A DNA stretch of 64,000 nucleotides, taken from Bradyrhizobium diversitatis. Its GTDB lineage: Bacteria; Pseudomonadota; Alphaproteobacteria; Rhizobiales; Xanthobacteraceae. Location of the stretch: contig NZ_JACEGD010000012.1 of assembly GCF_016031635.1 (NCBI RefSeq), positions 1-64,000 on the forward strand, written 5' to 3'. The notes below the pieces were generated by a model that was not told where the DNA came from, searched no databases, and was given only the letters and a program-made list of their open reading frames with translations. Positions 1 to 7,696 of the stretch are shown in pieces. How positions within the stretch are numbered: the stretch's first letter is position 1; each line of letters starts with the position of its first letter. The position numbers were made by a program, and so were the translations under genes.

Positions 1-128
1 CCGTCGATCCAGTCCCAATCGACCTTGCCGGCAAGCTGAACCAGCTCGTGCTTCATATTGATGATCTGGTCCAGCCTGGCCCGGAACAGATCGCCCGATT
101 CCGTCGTCCTGTGCTTCTTCGGTCGCAT
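1..128 (-). CDS. IS5-family transposase, N-terminal fragment (runs off window)
   Basis: The reverse strand encodes about 42 residues beginning MRPKKHRTTESGDLFRARL and continuing to DWDWIDG at the window edge. This is the conserved N-terminus of IS5-family DDE transposases common in rhizobia. The start is the ATG at 126-128, preceded on that strand by GGAGGTGGCG, a good ribosome binding site. The catalytic DDE residues lie outside the window, so intactness cannot be judged. Confidence 0.8.
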   Translation of the reverse strand, partial: MRPKKHRTTESGDLFRARLDQIINMKHELVQLAGKVDWDWID

Positions 129-331
129 CGCCACCTCCGATGCGACGACGGAATCATGACTGGCGATTCGACGGAATCCTGAAAATGAAATTGCAAGGTT
201 CCGATGCCCCAAGCATCAAAACCCTGCAATCGCAAAACAGCCCACAAAGACAAATGCGATTCTAGCTCAATCGCTTAGCCGCTCTTCACGGACGACTCCG
301 CAAGGACGGTGAGAGTTGGACGCGCGGAGAG
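129..331. other. IS5 upstream region and element end; no gene seen
   Basis: No convincing coding sequence. The stretch holds the leader of the transposase gene and presumably one end of the insertion sequence. AATCGCA (228-234) and TGCGATT (255-261) form a perfect 7-base inverted repeat. I could not identify the terminal inverted repeat or a target duplication with certainty, so the element boundary is unresolved. Confidence 0.4.
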
Positions 332-341
332 TCCCCCTCAC

Positions 342-390
342 CCGGAATTTGCTTCGCAAATTCCGGCCTCTCCCCGCAAGCGGGGAGAGG
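342..390. repeat. Tandem palindromes after pyrD (CTCTCCCC-GCAAG-type)
   Basis: Two consecutive near-perfect hairpins: one with arms CCGGAATTTGC/GCAAATTCCGG (342-366) and one with CCTCTCCCCGC/GCGGGGAGAGG (367-390). They begin just past the pyrD stop codon. The same element recurs at 18.7 kb, 42.1 kb and 58.0 kb. It could terminate pyrD transcription, although no T-run follows on that strand. Confidence 0.75.
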
Positions 391-397
391 CGAAGAG

Positions 398-1495
398 CTA
401 CATCCCCGGCCAGTCTTCCGCCGTCAGCGTCGCCGCGTCGGCGCCGACGATCTCGGCCAGCGAGTCCCGCCCCGTGCGGAGCAGCGTCGAGGTCAGGTCG
501 CGCTTGATCTCGTCGACGAGGCCGAGACCCTTGTAGACCAGCGACGAATAGAGCTGGATCAGGCTGGCGCCGGCGCGGATCTTCGTCAGCGCGGCGCCGC
601 CCGAGTCCACGCCGCCGACGCCGATCAGCGGGAACGCACCCTCGACGCGCACATAGGTTTCCGCGACCATGCGCGTCGACAGCCGGAACAGCGGTCGGCC
701 GGACAGGCCGCCTTGCTCCTTCGCCCGCACCTGCTCGCGCAACGTGCTTGGCCGTGCGATCGTGGTGTTCGACACGATCATGCCGTCGACTCGGCGCGAA
801 CGCGCGACCTGCACGATGTCGTCGAGCTGGGCAAGGCTCAGATCCGGTGCGATCTTGAGCAGCACCGGCGTGTCGCCCGCCTTCTGGCGCACCCGCTCGC
901 GGGCGTCGATCACGTGTGCGAGGAGATCGTCGAGCAGCGCGCCTTCCTGAAGGTTGCGCAGGCCCGGCGTGTTCGGCGAGGAGACGTTGACGGTGAAATA
1001 GCTCGCCACCGGCGCAAAGGTCTCGATCAGCTTGACGTAGTCGGCGACACGGTCCGGCGAATCCTTGTTGGCGCCGACATTGACGCCGACGATGCCGCCG
1101 TGCTGCGCACGCGCTGCAAGCCGGCGCAGAGCCGCCTCCGCACCGTCATTGTTGAAGCCCATCCGGTTGATGATCGCCTCGTCGCGCTCGAGCCGGAACA
1201 GCCGCGGCCGCGGATTGCCTTCTTGCGGCTTCGGCGTCACCGAGCCGATCTCGACGAAGCCGAAGCCGAGTCGCAGCAGTGCGTCCGGAACCTCGGCGCT
1301 CTTGTCGAAGCCCGCGGCCATGCCGATCGGATTGGGAAAGTTCAGCCCGAAGGCGCGCACCGCGAGCTTGGGATCATCGGCACGCGGCTTGGCCGGCGGC
1401 AGGAAGCGCAGGCCCTGGATCGCGAGGCGATGCGCATCCTCGGGATCGAGCCAGCGCAGCACCGGCAGAGAAAAGGCGTCGAACGCGCGGATCAC
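398..1495 (-). CDS. pyrD: Dihydroorotate dehydrogenase (quinone), class 2
   Basis: This flavoprotein oxidises dihydroorotate to orotate at the inner membrane, passing electrons to quinone (fourth step of de novo pyrimidine synthesis). The 365-residue length and hydrophobic amphipathic N-terminus (FSLPVLRWLDPEDAHRLAI) fit the class 2 family. Landmarks are NPIGMAAGFDKSAE, INRMGFNNDGA, the FTVNVSSPNTPGLR segment containing the class 2 catalytic serine region, and the FMN-phosphate loop GVGGVDSG. Translation starts at GTG 1495, which overlaps the stop of the upstream DUF952 gene as GTGA, so the two are translationally coupled. pyrE, for the next pathway step, is at 17.3 kb, not in this operon. 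Confidence 0.97.
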   Translation of the reverse strand: MIRAFDAFSLPVLRWLDPEDAHRLAIQGLRFLPPAKPRADDPKLAVRAFGLNFPNPIGMAAGFDKSAEVPDALLRLGFGFVEIGSVTPKPQEGNPRPRLFRLERDEAIINRMGFNNDGAEAALRRLAARAQHGGIVGVNVGANKDSPDRVADYVKLIETFAPVASYFTVNVSSPNTPGLRNLQEGALLDDLLAHVIDARERVRQKAGDTPVLLKIAPDLSLAQLDDIVQVARSRRVDGMIVSNTTIARPSTLREQVRAKEQGGLSGRPLFRLSTRMVAETYVRVEGAFPLIGVGGVDSGGAALTKIRAGASLIQLYSSLVYKGLGLVDEIKRDLTSTLLRTGRDSLAEIVGADAATLTAEDWPGM

Positions 1496-1836
1496 GGCAG
1501 CAGCTCCGGAACATCGTGACCGCCGTCGGAGCGTATGTTGAGGTTGATCACCGCGATCACCGCGCCGACATCGAGCTCGCCATAGAGATGCGGAAACAGC
1601 TCGTCGTTGCGCGAGCGCTCCCAGCGCAGCTCGCTGCCGAGCACGTCGCCATCGACCTCGACCAGGAACAGCGCACGCTGCCCGAAATAGTGCTTGCGCA
1701 GGGTCTCGGGAACCTGGGCAGCGGTCGAAAAATGGATGAATCCGTCGCGCGCGTCATCCGCGCTGCCCCGGTAGACACCCTGCCGTTCCGCCTCGCGCCA
1801 GGCCGAGGCCGGACAGATTTTGTAGATCTTGACCAC
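1492..1836 (-). CDS. DUF952 domain protein
   Basis: About 114 residues. The conserved block KIYKICPASAWREAE, followed by GFIHFSTAAQVPET and RWERSRNDELFPHLYGEL, identifies the DUF952 family, small proteins with a fold resembling ADP-ribosyltransferase-like proteins but without an assigned reaction. I chose GTG at 1836 because family members begin within a residue or two of the KIYKI strand; the upstream in-frame sequence to 2031 runs into a dispersed repeat and looks non-coding. The stop codon overlaps the pyrD start, so it is the first gene of a two-gene unit. No functional link to pyrimidine synthesis is known to me. Confidence 0.85.
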   Translation of the reverse strand: MVKIYKICPASAWREAERQGVYRGSADDARDGFIHFSTAAQVPETLRKHYFGQRALFLVEVDGDVLGSELRWERSRNDELFPHLYGELDVGAVIAVINLNIRSDGGHDVPELLP

Positions 1837-1946
1837 CGCTTCCGCAGGCCTTGTTTGTTCTTTGAGTTCTTTGGGTTTTTTCGTCTCACGCGGGTCCGCA
1901 AAACCCCGGGCGCGACCGTAAAGGCCGTCCCTTCCGAACTCAAGAC

Positions 1947-2058
1947 CTAGAGTCTTTTCCGGTCCGATGAAATCGGAACGGGGCTCTGGATTCTTGTTTT
2001 GACGCGTTTTCGTGACGCGAACCGGTACCACGTCGCCACCTCTTGCGCGAAAAACGGA
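1947..2058. repeat. Dispersed repeat with GACGCG-TTTTC-GACGCG core
   Basis: The segment TTTTGACGCGTTTTCGTGACGCGAACCGGTACC is a diverged copy of an element present in opposite orientation at 36286-36338. It fills most of the gap between the DUF952 gene and the S24 regulator, and short ORFs across it are not genes. Confidence 0.7.
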
Positions 2059-2111
2059 AAACCGGTTGATTTGAGGATAGTTTTCCTGAGTTGCGACGGG
2101 CTGGACCTGCC

Positions 2112-2768
2112 ATGGTCAGACAAGCCAAAGCGCAGAGGATACTGACTCACGACCAGATCTGGGCCGCGCTGGATCGGTTGGCGGCGCGCGCCGGGTTGTC
2201 GCCGTCCGGGCTTGCCAAGCGTGCCGGGCTCGACCCCACCACCTTCAACAGGTCCAAGCGCATCACCGCCGACGGGCGCGAGCGCTGGCCCTCGACCGAA
2301 TCGATCGCAAAGGCGCTGGCCGCGGCCGGCGCCTCGATCGACAGCTTTGCGAAGTTGATCGACCATGACGGCGCGGGCGACGGGCGCTCGGTGCCGCTGC
2401 TCGGCTTCGCGCAGGCCGGGATGAGCGGCGCCTTCGACGAGGCCGGCCTACCATCCGGCAGGGGCTGGACCGAAATCGCGCTTCCCGCCACTGAGGACGG
2501 CCACACCTTTGCGCTGGAGATTTCGGGCAATACGCTTGCACCCGTCTATCGCGACGGCGACATCGTCCTGGTCTCGCCCGGCGCGCAGATCCGCAAAGGC
2601 GATCGCGTGGTGGTGAGAAGCAGAGCGGGTGAGGTGACGGTCGCGACGCTGAAGCGCCGCACTGCAAAGGTGCTGGAGCTTCAGCCGCTCGATGGGACAC
2701 CGGCCGAACGCGCGATGGCGGCGAGCGACGTGGCGTGGATTGCGCGGATCCTGTGGGCGAGCCAGTGA
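2112..2768 (+). CDS. S24/LexA-like helix-turn-helix repressor with substituted catalytic dyad
   Basis: A 218-residue protein with an N-terminal XRE-type DNA-binding domain (residues about 12-80, including SPSGLAKRAGLDPTTFN) and a C-terminal S24/S26 peptidase-like domain (about 93-218). A scissile-type Ala-Gly is present at QAG (101-103). Relatives carry GDSM with the nucleophilic Ser and VKEL with the general-base Lys; here the corresponding stretches read SGNTLAP (Thr141 in place of Ser) and EVTVATLKRR (Ala178 in place of Lys). The fold is clear, but self-cleavage is doubtful. The start is ATG 2112; an upstream in-frame start adds only seven residues. Targets are unknown. It may be constitutive or ligand-controlled, not induced by DNA damage. 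Confidence 0.88.
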   Translation: MVRQAKAQRILTHDQIWAALDRLAARAGLSPSGLAKRAGLDPTTFNRSKRITADGRERWPSTESIAKALAAAGASIDSFAKLIDHDGAGDGRSVPLLGFAQAGMSGAFDEAGLPSGRGWTEIALPATEDGHTFALEISGNTLAPVYRDGDIVLVSPGAQIRKGDRVVVRSRAGEVTVATLKRRTAKVLELQPLDGTPAERAMAASDVAWIARILWASQ

Positions 2769-2907
2769 TTGCCTTCCGTCGGCATGGTGCCAGGTGCGGT
2801 GACACCACCGCGCCGCGGCCCGCAGCGAGCGACCTTGCGACTCACCGCTCCTCTTGCATAGGCTGCAGCCGATATTGTCGATCCAGTTTGTCTTTGGGGG
2901 AATAAGG

Positions 2908-3660
2908 ATGAATCGCCGTCACGCATTGAAGGCCTTGGCGGGCCTCGCGCTTTGTCCGCTCTGCAAGCCGGCTTTCGCCGCCGAAGGCACGCATTGGAGT
3001 TATGAGGGCGTCGGCGGTCCGGCCAAATGGGGCGATCTCGATGCGGCCAACAAGGCCTGCGCGGTCGGCCTGCAACAATCGCCGATCGACATCGAGGCGA
3101 CGATCAAGTCGCAATTGCCGGTTCTGAAGCTGAACTGGGGCAAAAGCGCCGACACCATCGTCAACAACGGGCACACGATCCAGCTCAACTTCGCCGAAGG
3201 CAGCACGCTCACGCTTGGCGACGTCAAGTACAAGCTGCTTCAGGTGCACTTTCACCGGCCGAGCGAGCACATGATCGGCGGCAAGAATTTTCCGATGGAG
3301 GCGCATTTTGTCCATCGCAACGAGGCCGGCGGGCTCGCCGTGGTCGGCGTGCTGATGGCCGAGGGCAGGCCCAACCCGGCCTTCGGCAAGGTCGTGAAGA
3401 CCATGCCGAAGGCGGAAGGGCCTGCCGTGAAGGCCGACGCGACCATCGATCCTCACGCCATGCTGCCACAGAAGCTCAGCTATTTCCGCTATCCCGGCTC
3501 GCTGACGACGCCGCCCTGCTCGGAGGTCGTCGAATGGCTGCTGCTGACCGACCCGATCCAGGTCGCCAGCGCCGACGTCGCCGCCTTCGCAAAGCTCTAT
3601 CCGATGAACGCGCGCCCGGTGCAGAAGGACAATCGCCGCTACGTGCTGAGGTCGACCTGA
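2908..3660 (+). CDS. Exported alpha-class carbonic anhydrase
   Basis: Hydrates CO2 to bicarbonate, probably in the periplasm. The 250-residue product has an N-terminal signal MNRRHALKALAGLALCPLC resembling a Tat or Sec leader. QSPIDI opens the mature fold. Zinc ligands are His114 and His116 (LQVHFHRPSEH) and His133 (EAHFVH); His89 (VNNGH) matches the proton-shuttle position, and LTTPPCSE is the conserved substrate-pocket loop whose Cys probably pairs with Cys51. ATG 2908 sits after AATAAGG; in-frame codons upstream from 2854 lack family similarity. It is monocistronic, with divergent or unrelated neighbours. Confidence 0.95.
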   Translation: MNRRHALKALAGLALCPLCKPAFAAEGTHWSYEGVGGPAKWGDLDAANKACAVGLQQSPIDIEATIKSQLPVLKLNWGKSADTIVNNGHTIQLNFAEGSTLTLGDVKYKLLQVHFHRPSEHMIGGKNFPMEAHFVHRNEAGGLAVVGVLMAEGRPNPAFGKVVKTMPKAEGPAVKADATIDPHAMLPQKLSYFRYPGSLTTPPCSEVVEWLLLTDPIQVASADVAAFAKLYPMNARPVQKDNRRYVLRST

Positions 3661-3680
3661 GGGGCCGTCCAATCAACGGT

Positions 3681-3819
3681 GTCGTCCCGGCGAACGCCGG
3701 GAGCCATACCGCGTGATCTATCGAAGAGTGGCGGTCTTCGTCCCGACTTAAGCGCAACTACGAATCTTCGCCTGACTTCTCCCTGGGGTTATGGGTCCCG
3801 GCGTTCGCCGGGACGACCA
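3681..3819. repeat. Inverted pair of GTCCCGGCG-GAACGC-CGGGAC palindromes
   Basis: Two hairpin elements, 3681-3705 (GTCGTCCCGGCGAACGCCGG) and 3791-3819 (GTCCCGGCGTTCGCCGGGAC), lie in opposite orientation between the convergent carbonic anhydrase and lysS genes. The site suggests a bidirectional terminator role. The only other sequence here is featureless spacer. Confidence 0.75.
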
Positions 3820-3836
3820 GGGAGAATGTCGTAGCC

Positions 3837-5477
3837 TCACGCGCTCCGCGCCAGCGCGCCGTCGATCATGTTGACGGCATTCTGCACGCCGTACACGGCG
3901 ACGAAGGAGCCGAAACGCGGGCCTTTCTCCTGGCCGAGCAGAACCTGGTAGAGCATGTTGAACCAGTCGAGCGTGACGCCGGGGCGGCCGTCCTTGCCCT
4001 TCTTGACCTGATCGAGGAACGGCTCGCGGCGTCCGACCTCGTAGACGACGTTCTGGATGTCCTCGGCCGAAGCGTCCGGCGCCAACTGCGACAGCGCATC
4101 GCGCAGATCCTGGAGCGCGGCGCGCTCGCTGTCTGTCGGCACCCGGAACTGCTTCGTCGGCGCGACGAAGTCACGATAGTAGTTGATGGCGTAGCCGACC
4201 ATCGCGTCGAGCTTCGGATGCGTCTGCGGGCTCACGCCGGGCCGGTAGCGGCCGATGAAGCCCCACAGCGTCTCGGCGTTCTCCGCGTTCGACGACGACA
4301 CCAGCGTCAGGAGCAGCTGGAAGGTCACCGGCATATCGCCCTTCGGCGGCTTGCCGTTGTGGATGTGCCAGACCGGATTGCCGAGCTGCTGCTTGCCGTC
4401 CTGCTTGGCAAAGCCGTCGAGGAATTGCTGGTAGTCGTCGACGTTGCGCGGAATGACGTCGAAATACAGCCGCTTGGCCGCCTTCGGCTCGCGATACATG
4501 AACAGCGACAGCGATTCCGGTGAGGCGTAGCGCAGCCATTCGTCGATGGTGAGGCCGTTACCCTTCGACTTCGAGATCTTCTGGCCCTTCTCGTCGAGGA
4601 AGAGCTCGTAGTTGAAACCTTCCGGCGGCGTGGCGCCGAGCGCCCTGGCGATTGCGCCGGACAGCTTCACGGAATCAATCAGGTCCTTGCCGGCCATCTC
4701 ATAGTCGACGCCGAGCGCGACCCAGCGCATCGCCCAGTCGGCCTTCCACTGGCACTTGACGTTGCCGCCGGCGACCGGCGTTTCGACTTCCTGGTTCGTA
4801 TCGGGGTCGACATAGGTCACTGTGCCGGCCGCGACGTCGCGCCGGATCATCGGCACCTGCAGCACGATGCCGGTGGTCTGGCTGATCGGCAGGAACGGCG
4901 AATAGGTGGCGCGGCGATCGGGCCCCAGCGTCGGCAGGATGATCGCCATGATCTTGTCGTAGGCGGCGAGCATCTTCAGCAGCGTCGCGTCGAAGCGGCC
5001 CGACGTGTAGTAGTCGGTCGAGCTCGCGAACTCGTAATCGAAGCCGAAATGGTCGAGGAAGGCGCGAAGCCGCGCATTGTTGTGCGCGCCGAAGCTGTCA
5101 TGCGTACCGAAGGGGTCAGGCACGCGCGTCAGCGGCTTGCCGAGATTGGCTTCCAGCGGAGCTCTGTTCTGCACGTTGTCAGGCACCTTGCGCAGGCCGT
5201 CCATATCGTCGGAGAAAGCGAGCAGGCGGGTCTTGATCTTGTCCTCGGTCAGCACGCGGAAGGCATGGCGCACCATCGAGGTGCGCGCGACCTCGCCGAA
5301 CGTGCCGATATGCGGCAGGCCCGACGGACCGTAGCCGGTCTCGAACAGCACCTCGTCCTTCGGGCTCTTCTTCAGCCGCGCGACGATGGCCTTCGCCTGC
5401 TCGAACGGCCAGGCGTTGGATTGTTCGGCGAGCGCACGCAGGTCGCTCGGGTTCGCGGCAAGATCGATAACGGACAT
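3837..5477 (-). CDS. lysS: Class I lysyl-tRNA synthetase
   Basis: Charges tRNA-Lys. This is the class I (archaeal and alphaproteobacterial) enzyme, unrelated in fold to the class II LysRS of enterics. The signature HIGH-type motif is [13 protein letters not shown] near residue 55, and the KMSKS-type loop is KISKSKGN in the second half. At 546 residues the length is normal. I placed the start at ATG 5477, beginning [16 protein letters not shown], because GGAGG lies 8 bases upstream; the longer in-frame reading to 5525 crosses that site. No second lysS is visible in the window. Confidence 0.96.
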   Translation of the reverse strand: MSVIDLAANPSDLRALAEQSNAWPFEQAKAIVARLKKSPKDEVLFETGYGPSGLPHIGTFGEVARTSMVRHAFRVLTEDKIKTRLLAFSDDMDGLRKVPDNVQNRAPLEANLGKPLTRVPDPFGTHDSFGAHNNARLRAFLDHFGFDYEFASSTDYYTSGRFDATLLKMLAAYDKIMAIILPTLGPDRRATYSPFLPISQTTGIVLQVPMIRRDVAAGTVTYVDPDTNQEVETPVAGGNVKCQWKADWAMRWVALGVDYEMAGKDLIDSVKLSGAIARALGATPPEGFNYELFLDEKGQKISKSKGNGLTIDEWLRYASPESLSLFMYREPKAAKRLYFDVIPRNVDDYQQFLDGFAKQDGKQQLGNPVWHIHNGKPPKGDMPVTFQLLLTLVSSSNAENAETLWGFIGRYRPGVSPQTHPKLDAMVGYAINYYRDFVAPTKQFRVPTDSERAALQDLRDALSQLAPDASAEDIQNVVYEVGRREPFLDQVKKGKDGRPGVTLDWFNMLYQVLLGQEKGPRFGSFVAVYGVQNAVNMIDGALARSA

Positions 5478-5538
5478 CAGGGGCCTCCGGGCCGCGGAAA
5501 ATAGCGATTTCCCGGCAGAATGCAAAAATGGTCTTGGT

Positions 5539-5618
5539 CGTCATTCCGGGGCGATGCGCAGCATCGAACCCGGAATCTCGAGATTCCCGGTTCGCGCGTC
5601 GCGCGCCCGGGAATGACG
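5539..5618. repeat. CGTCATTCCGGG...CCCGGGAATGACG inverted repeat
   Basis: Outer arms CGTCATTCCGGGGC and GCCCGGGAATGACG enclose smaller palindromes such as GCGATGCGCAGCATCG. It sits between the lysS start and the 3' end of the solute-binding protein gene. A related copy lies at 63609-63730. Confidence 0.8.
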
Positions 5619-5626
5619 ATCGATGG

Positions 5627-6562
5627 TTAGAAAGGGCTCACCGAGAAATACCGCAGCCACAGATCGGTATAGCGGCCTTTTTCCCAGACGCGGAACATCG
5701 CCCAGTTCAGGGCCTGGCGCAGCACGTCGTTGCCCTTGCGCACAGCGATGCCGATGCCTTCGCCGAAGAAGCGGCTCTCGACGAAGGGGCCGCCGGAGAA
5801 GGCGCAGCAATCGCCGGAATCCGTGCCGTTGATCCAGAACGCCAGCGAGATGGCGTCGCCGAAGATGAAATCGACCTCGCCCCTGCGCAAAGCCGCGCGC
5901 ATCGCATCGTCACTGGGATAGGCATGCAGTTCGGCGTCGGTGAACATCGCCTTGAGGTAGGCCTCATGCGCGGAGCCGGCGATGACGCCGACCTTCTTGC
6001 CCTCGAGATATTCGGGCCGGATCTCAGGCATTACCGCGTCCTTGCGCGAGGCGAAGCGCGCCGGCACGCGGTAATACGGATCGGTGAAGTCGACGCGGGC
6101 GCGAAGCTGCGGGCTCACCGCCATCGAGGCGATGATGGCATCGCCCCGGTTGGAGGTGAGCGCGTCGACCAGCGTCTCGAAGCGGCGCATCTGCACCGTG
6201 CAGGTGACCTTGATCTCCTCGCAAAGCGCACGGGCGAAATCGACGTTGAAGCCGGCCGGGTTGCCGTCTGCGCCAGTGTAGTTGAACGGCGGATAGTCGG
6301 TCTCGGTCAGGAAGCGGATCACTGTCAGGCGCGACAGGTCCGGCCGCTCCGGTCGCCGGCGCGGGTCCCAGAAGCTGGGCACGGCCTGCGGGGCTGCCTG
6401 AGGCACGACCTGCGGCGTGGCCTGAGGGGCCGCCGGGGGCCGCTTGGCGGGCGCCTGGGCATTCGCGGCCGGTAGGCCGATGAGCAGGCACGCGCCGACG
6501 GCCAGCCCCGTCAGCAAGCTACGGGCAGATTTAGACGATTTCGCCTGTTGCGATGGAGCCAT
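5627..6562 (-). CDS. Periplasmic solute-binding protein, family 3, with Pro/Gln-rich linker
   Basis: A 311-residue exported protein. The signal peptide (about 1-36, ending PAANAQA) is followed by a 25-residue low-complexity linker rich in Pro, Ala and Gln (KRPPAAPQATPQVVPQAAP), then a bacterial extracellular solute-binding domain family 3: FLTETDYPPFNYTGADG opens the domain, with AIIASMAVSPQLRARVDFTDPYY and GRYTDLWLRYF at the end. Such domains bind amino acids or related small ligands. There is no permease or ATPase next to it, so it is either an orphan binding subunit or a ligand sensor. The linker is unusual for a free-diffusing binding protein. Confidence 0.88.
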   Translation of the reverse strand: MAPSQQAKSSKSARSLLTGLAVGACLLIGLPAANAQAPAKRPPAAPQATPQVVPQAAPQAVPSFWDPRRRPERPDLSRLTVIRFLTETDYPPFNYTGADGNPAGFNVDFARALCEEIKVTCTVQMRRFETLVDALTSNRGDAIIASMAVSPQLRARVDFTDPYYRVPARFASRKDAVMPEIRPEYLEGKKVGVIAGSAHEAYLKAMFTDAELHAYPSDDAMRAALRRGEVDFIFGDAISLAFWINGTDSGDCCAFSGGPFVESRFFGEGIGIAVRKGNDVLRQALNWAMFRVWEKGRYTDLWLRYFSVSPF

Positions 6563-6661
6563 CGGCCGGAGATGAACGAATTTCGTTGGGATCGGAGGGC
6601 CTTATAGACCATCCCGCCGGGAACGCGAGCGCGGAATGTGGCTGGGTGAAGGTCCCTCGGC

Positions 6662-6746
6662 CGTCATGCCCGGGCTTGTCCCGGGCATCCACGTACTTTG
6701 CCGTCGCGCCCAACGTGGATGGCCGGATCAAGCCCGGCCATGACGG
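6662..6746. repeat. Palindromic repeat family A, copy 1
   Basis: Left arm CATGCCCGGGCTTGTCCCGG followed by GCATCCACGT; right arm ACGTGGATGGCCGG then CAAGCCCGGCCATGACGG. The whole can fold as one long hairpin. Lies between the converging ends and starts of the solute-binding protein and SCO genes. Confidence 0.9.
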
Positions 6747-6776
6747 TGTGGAAGCAGTTGGGCCCGAACGCAGCCT

Positions 6777-7367
6777 TCAAAGATACTTCTTCAAATCCGC
6801 CGCCGCCTCTTCCGGCGTCCGCTTCAAATTGAACGGCGAGACGAAGCGGCCGTCGCGGTCCATCAGATAGATCAGCGCGGTGTGGTCCATGGTGTAGTCG
6901 CCGTCCTTGGTCGGGACCTTCTTGGCATAGACCCGGTAGGAGGTGACGACCTTGGCGGTCTCGGCGGGGTCACCGGACAAGCCCTGGAGGTGCGGATCGA
7001 AGCTCGACAGGTAGTCCTTCATCGTCGCCGGCGTATCACGCTCGGGATCGACCGAGATGAAGATGGCATTGACCTTGTCGGCATCCTTGCCCATCACGCG
7101 CAGCACTTCCGAGATCTCGAACAGCGAGGTCGGGCAGACGTCGGGGCAATGGGTGTAGCCGAAGAAGATCAGGGTCGGCTTGCCCTTCAGGCTCTTGTCG
7201 GTGACGGCCTTGCCGTTCTGGTCGGTCAGCTGGAACGGGCCGCCGATCGCGGCCGGCTGCGCCACCTTGCTGACCCCGCCCATCGCCCAGAACATGATCA
7301 GGAGCCCGACAATGAGGCTTGCGGCGAAGGCGGTCGCGATCACCAGCGGTCGGGTGGCGGAACTCAT
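6777..7367 (-). CDS. SCO1/SenC family copper protein
   Basis: A membrane-anchored thioredoxin-fold copper chaperone, typically for assembly of the Cu(A) centre of cytochrome oxidase. The single N-terminal membrane segment is LVIATAFAASLIVGLLIMFWA (about residues 8-28 in part). The copper-binding CxxxC is in FFGYTHCPDVCPTSL, and the distal His ligand is in YTMDHTALIYLMD. The 196-residue length is normal. It lies 24 bases downstream of a 64-codon membrane protein gene on the same strand; no oxidase genes are nearby, so it acts in trans. Confidence 0.95.
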   Translation of the reverse strand: MSSATRPLVIATAFAASLIVGLLIMFWAMGGVSKVAQPAAIGGPFQLTDQNGKAVTDKSLKGKPTLIFFGYTHCPDVCPTSLFEISEVLRVMGKDADKVNAIFISVDPERDTPATMKDYLSSFDPHLQGLSGDPAETAKVVTSYRVYAKKVPTKDGDYTMDHTALIYLMDRDGRFVSPFNLKRTPEEAAADLKKYL

Positions 7368-7391
7368 GGGCGGAAAACTTCCTGTCGCAGG

Positions 7392-7586
7392 TCAGAAGCA
7401 GGCGGCAAGGCCGGTCCTGATCATTTCGAAGAACACCTGGCTGCCATAGTGGAACCAGAGCGCCAGTGCGCCGATCATGACGAGACTGCCGATTGCCGCG
7501 CCAGCCCACAGCAGCACGGATGGCATCCGGCCGGCAGTGGGCGAATTGTCCGATAGCCGATGCGCTGGATGCAGTGGTTGAGCCAT
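7392..7586 (-). CDS. Small single-pass membrane protein upstream of SCO
   Basis: Sixty-four codons. The first 22 residues are polar, then MPSVLLWAGAAIGSLVMIG begins a hydrophobic helix running to about residue 44, followed by a short tail ending GLAACF. It shares the strand and is tightly spaced with the SCO gene (24 bases), implying one transcript. I do not recognise a family. It is retained because of operon context and a plausible membrane topology; as a short ORF it could still be spurious. Confidence 0.55.
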   Translation of the reverse strand: MAQPLHPAHRLSDNSPTAGRMPSVLLWAGAAIGSLVMIGALALWFHYGSQVFFEMIRTGLAACF

Positions 7587-7696
7587 GACAACGATCGGGA
7601 CGACGGTCCCGGTTCCCAGGCTTTCAGATAGGCGTTGTGCCGCCTGCGGGCAAGCCGCCGCCGGCGGTGCAAAAGGGTCCCGTCAGGCTGCGAATA

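Noticed and set aside
1947..2366. A minus-strand ORF of 139 codons upstream of the S24 regulator
   Set aside because: Half is dispersed repeat and half is antisense to the S24 gene.
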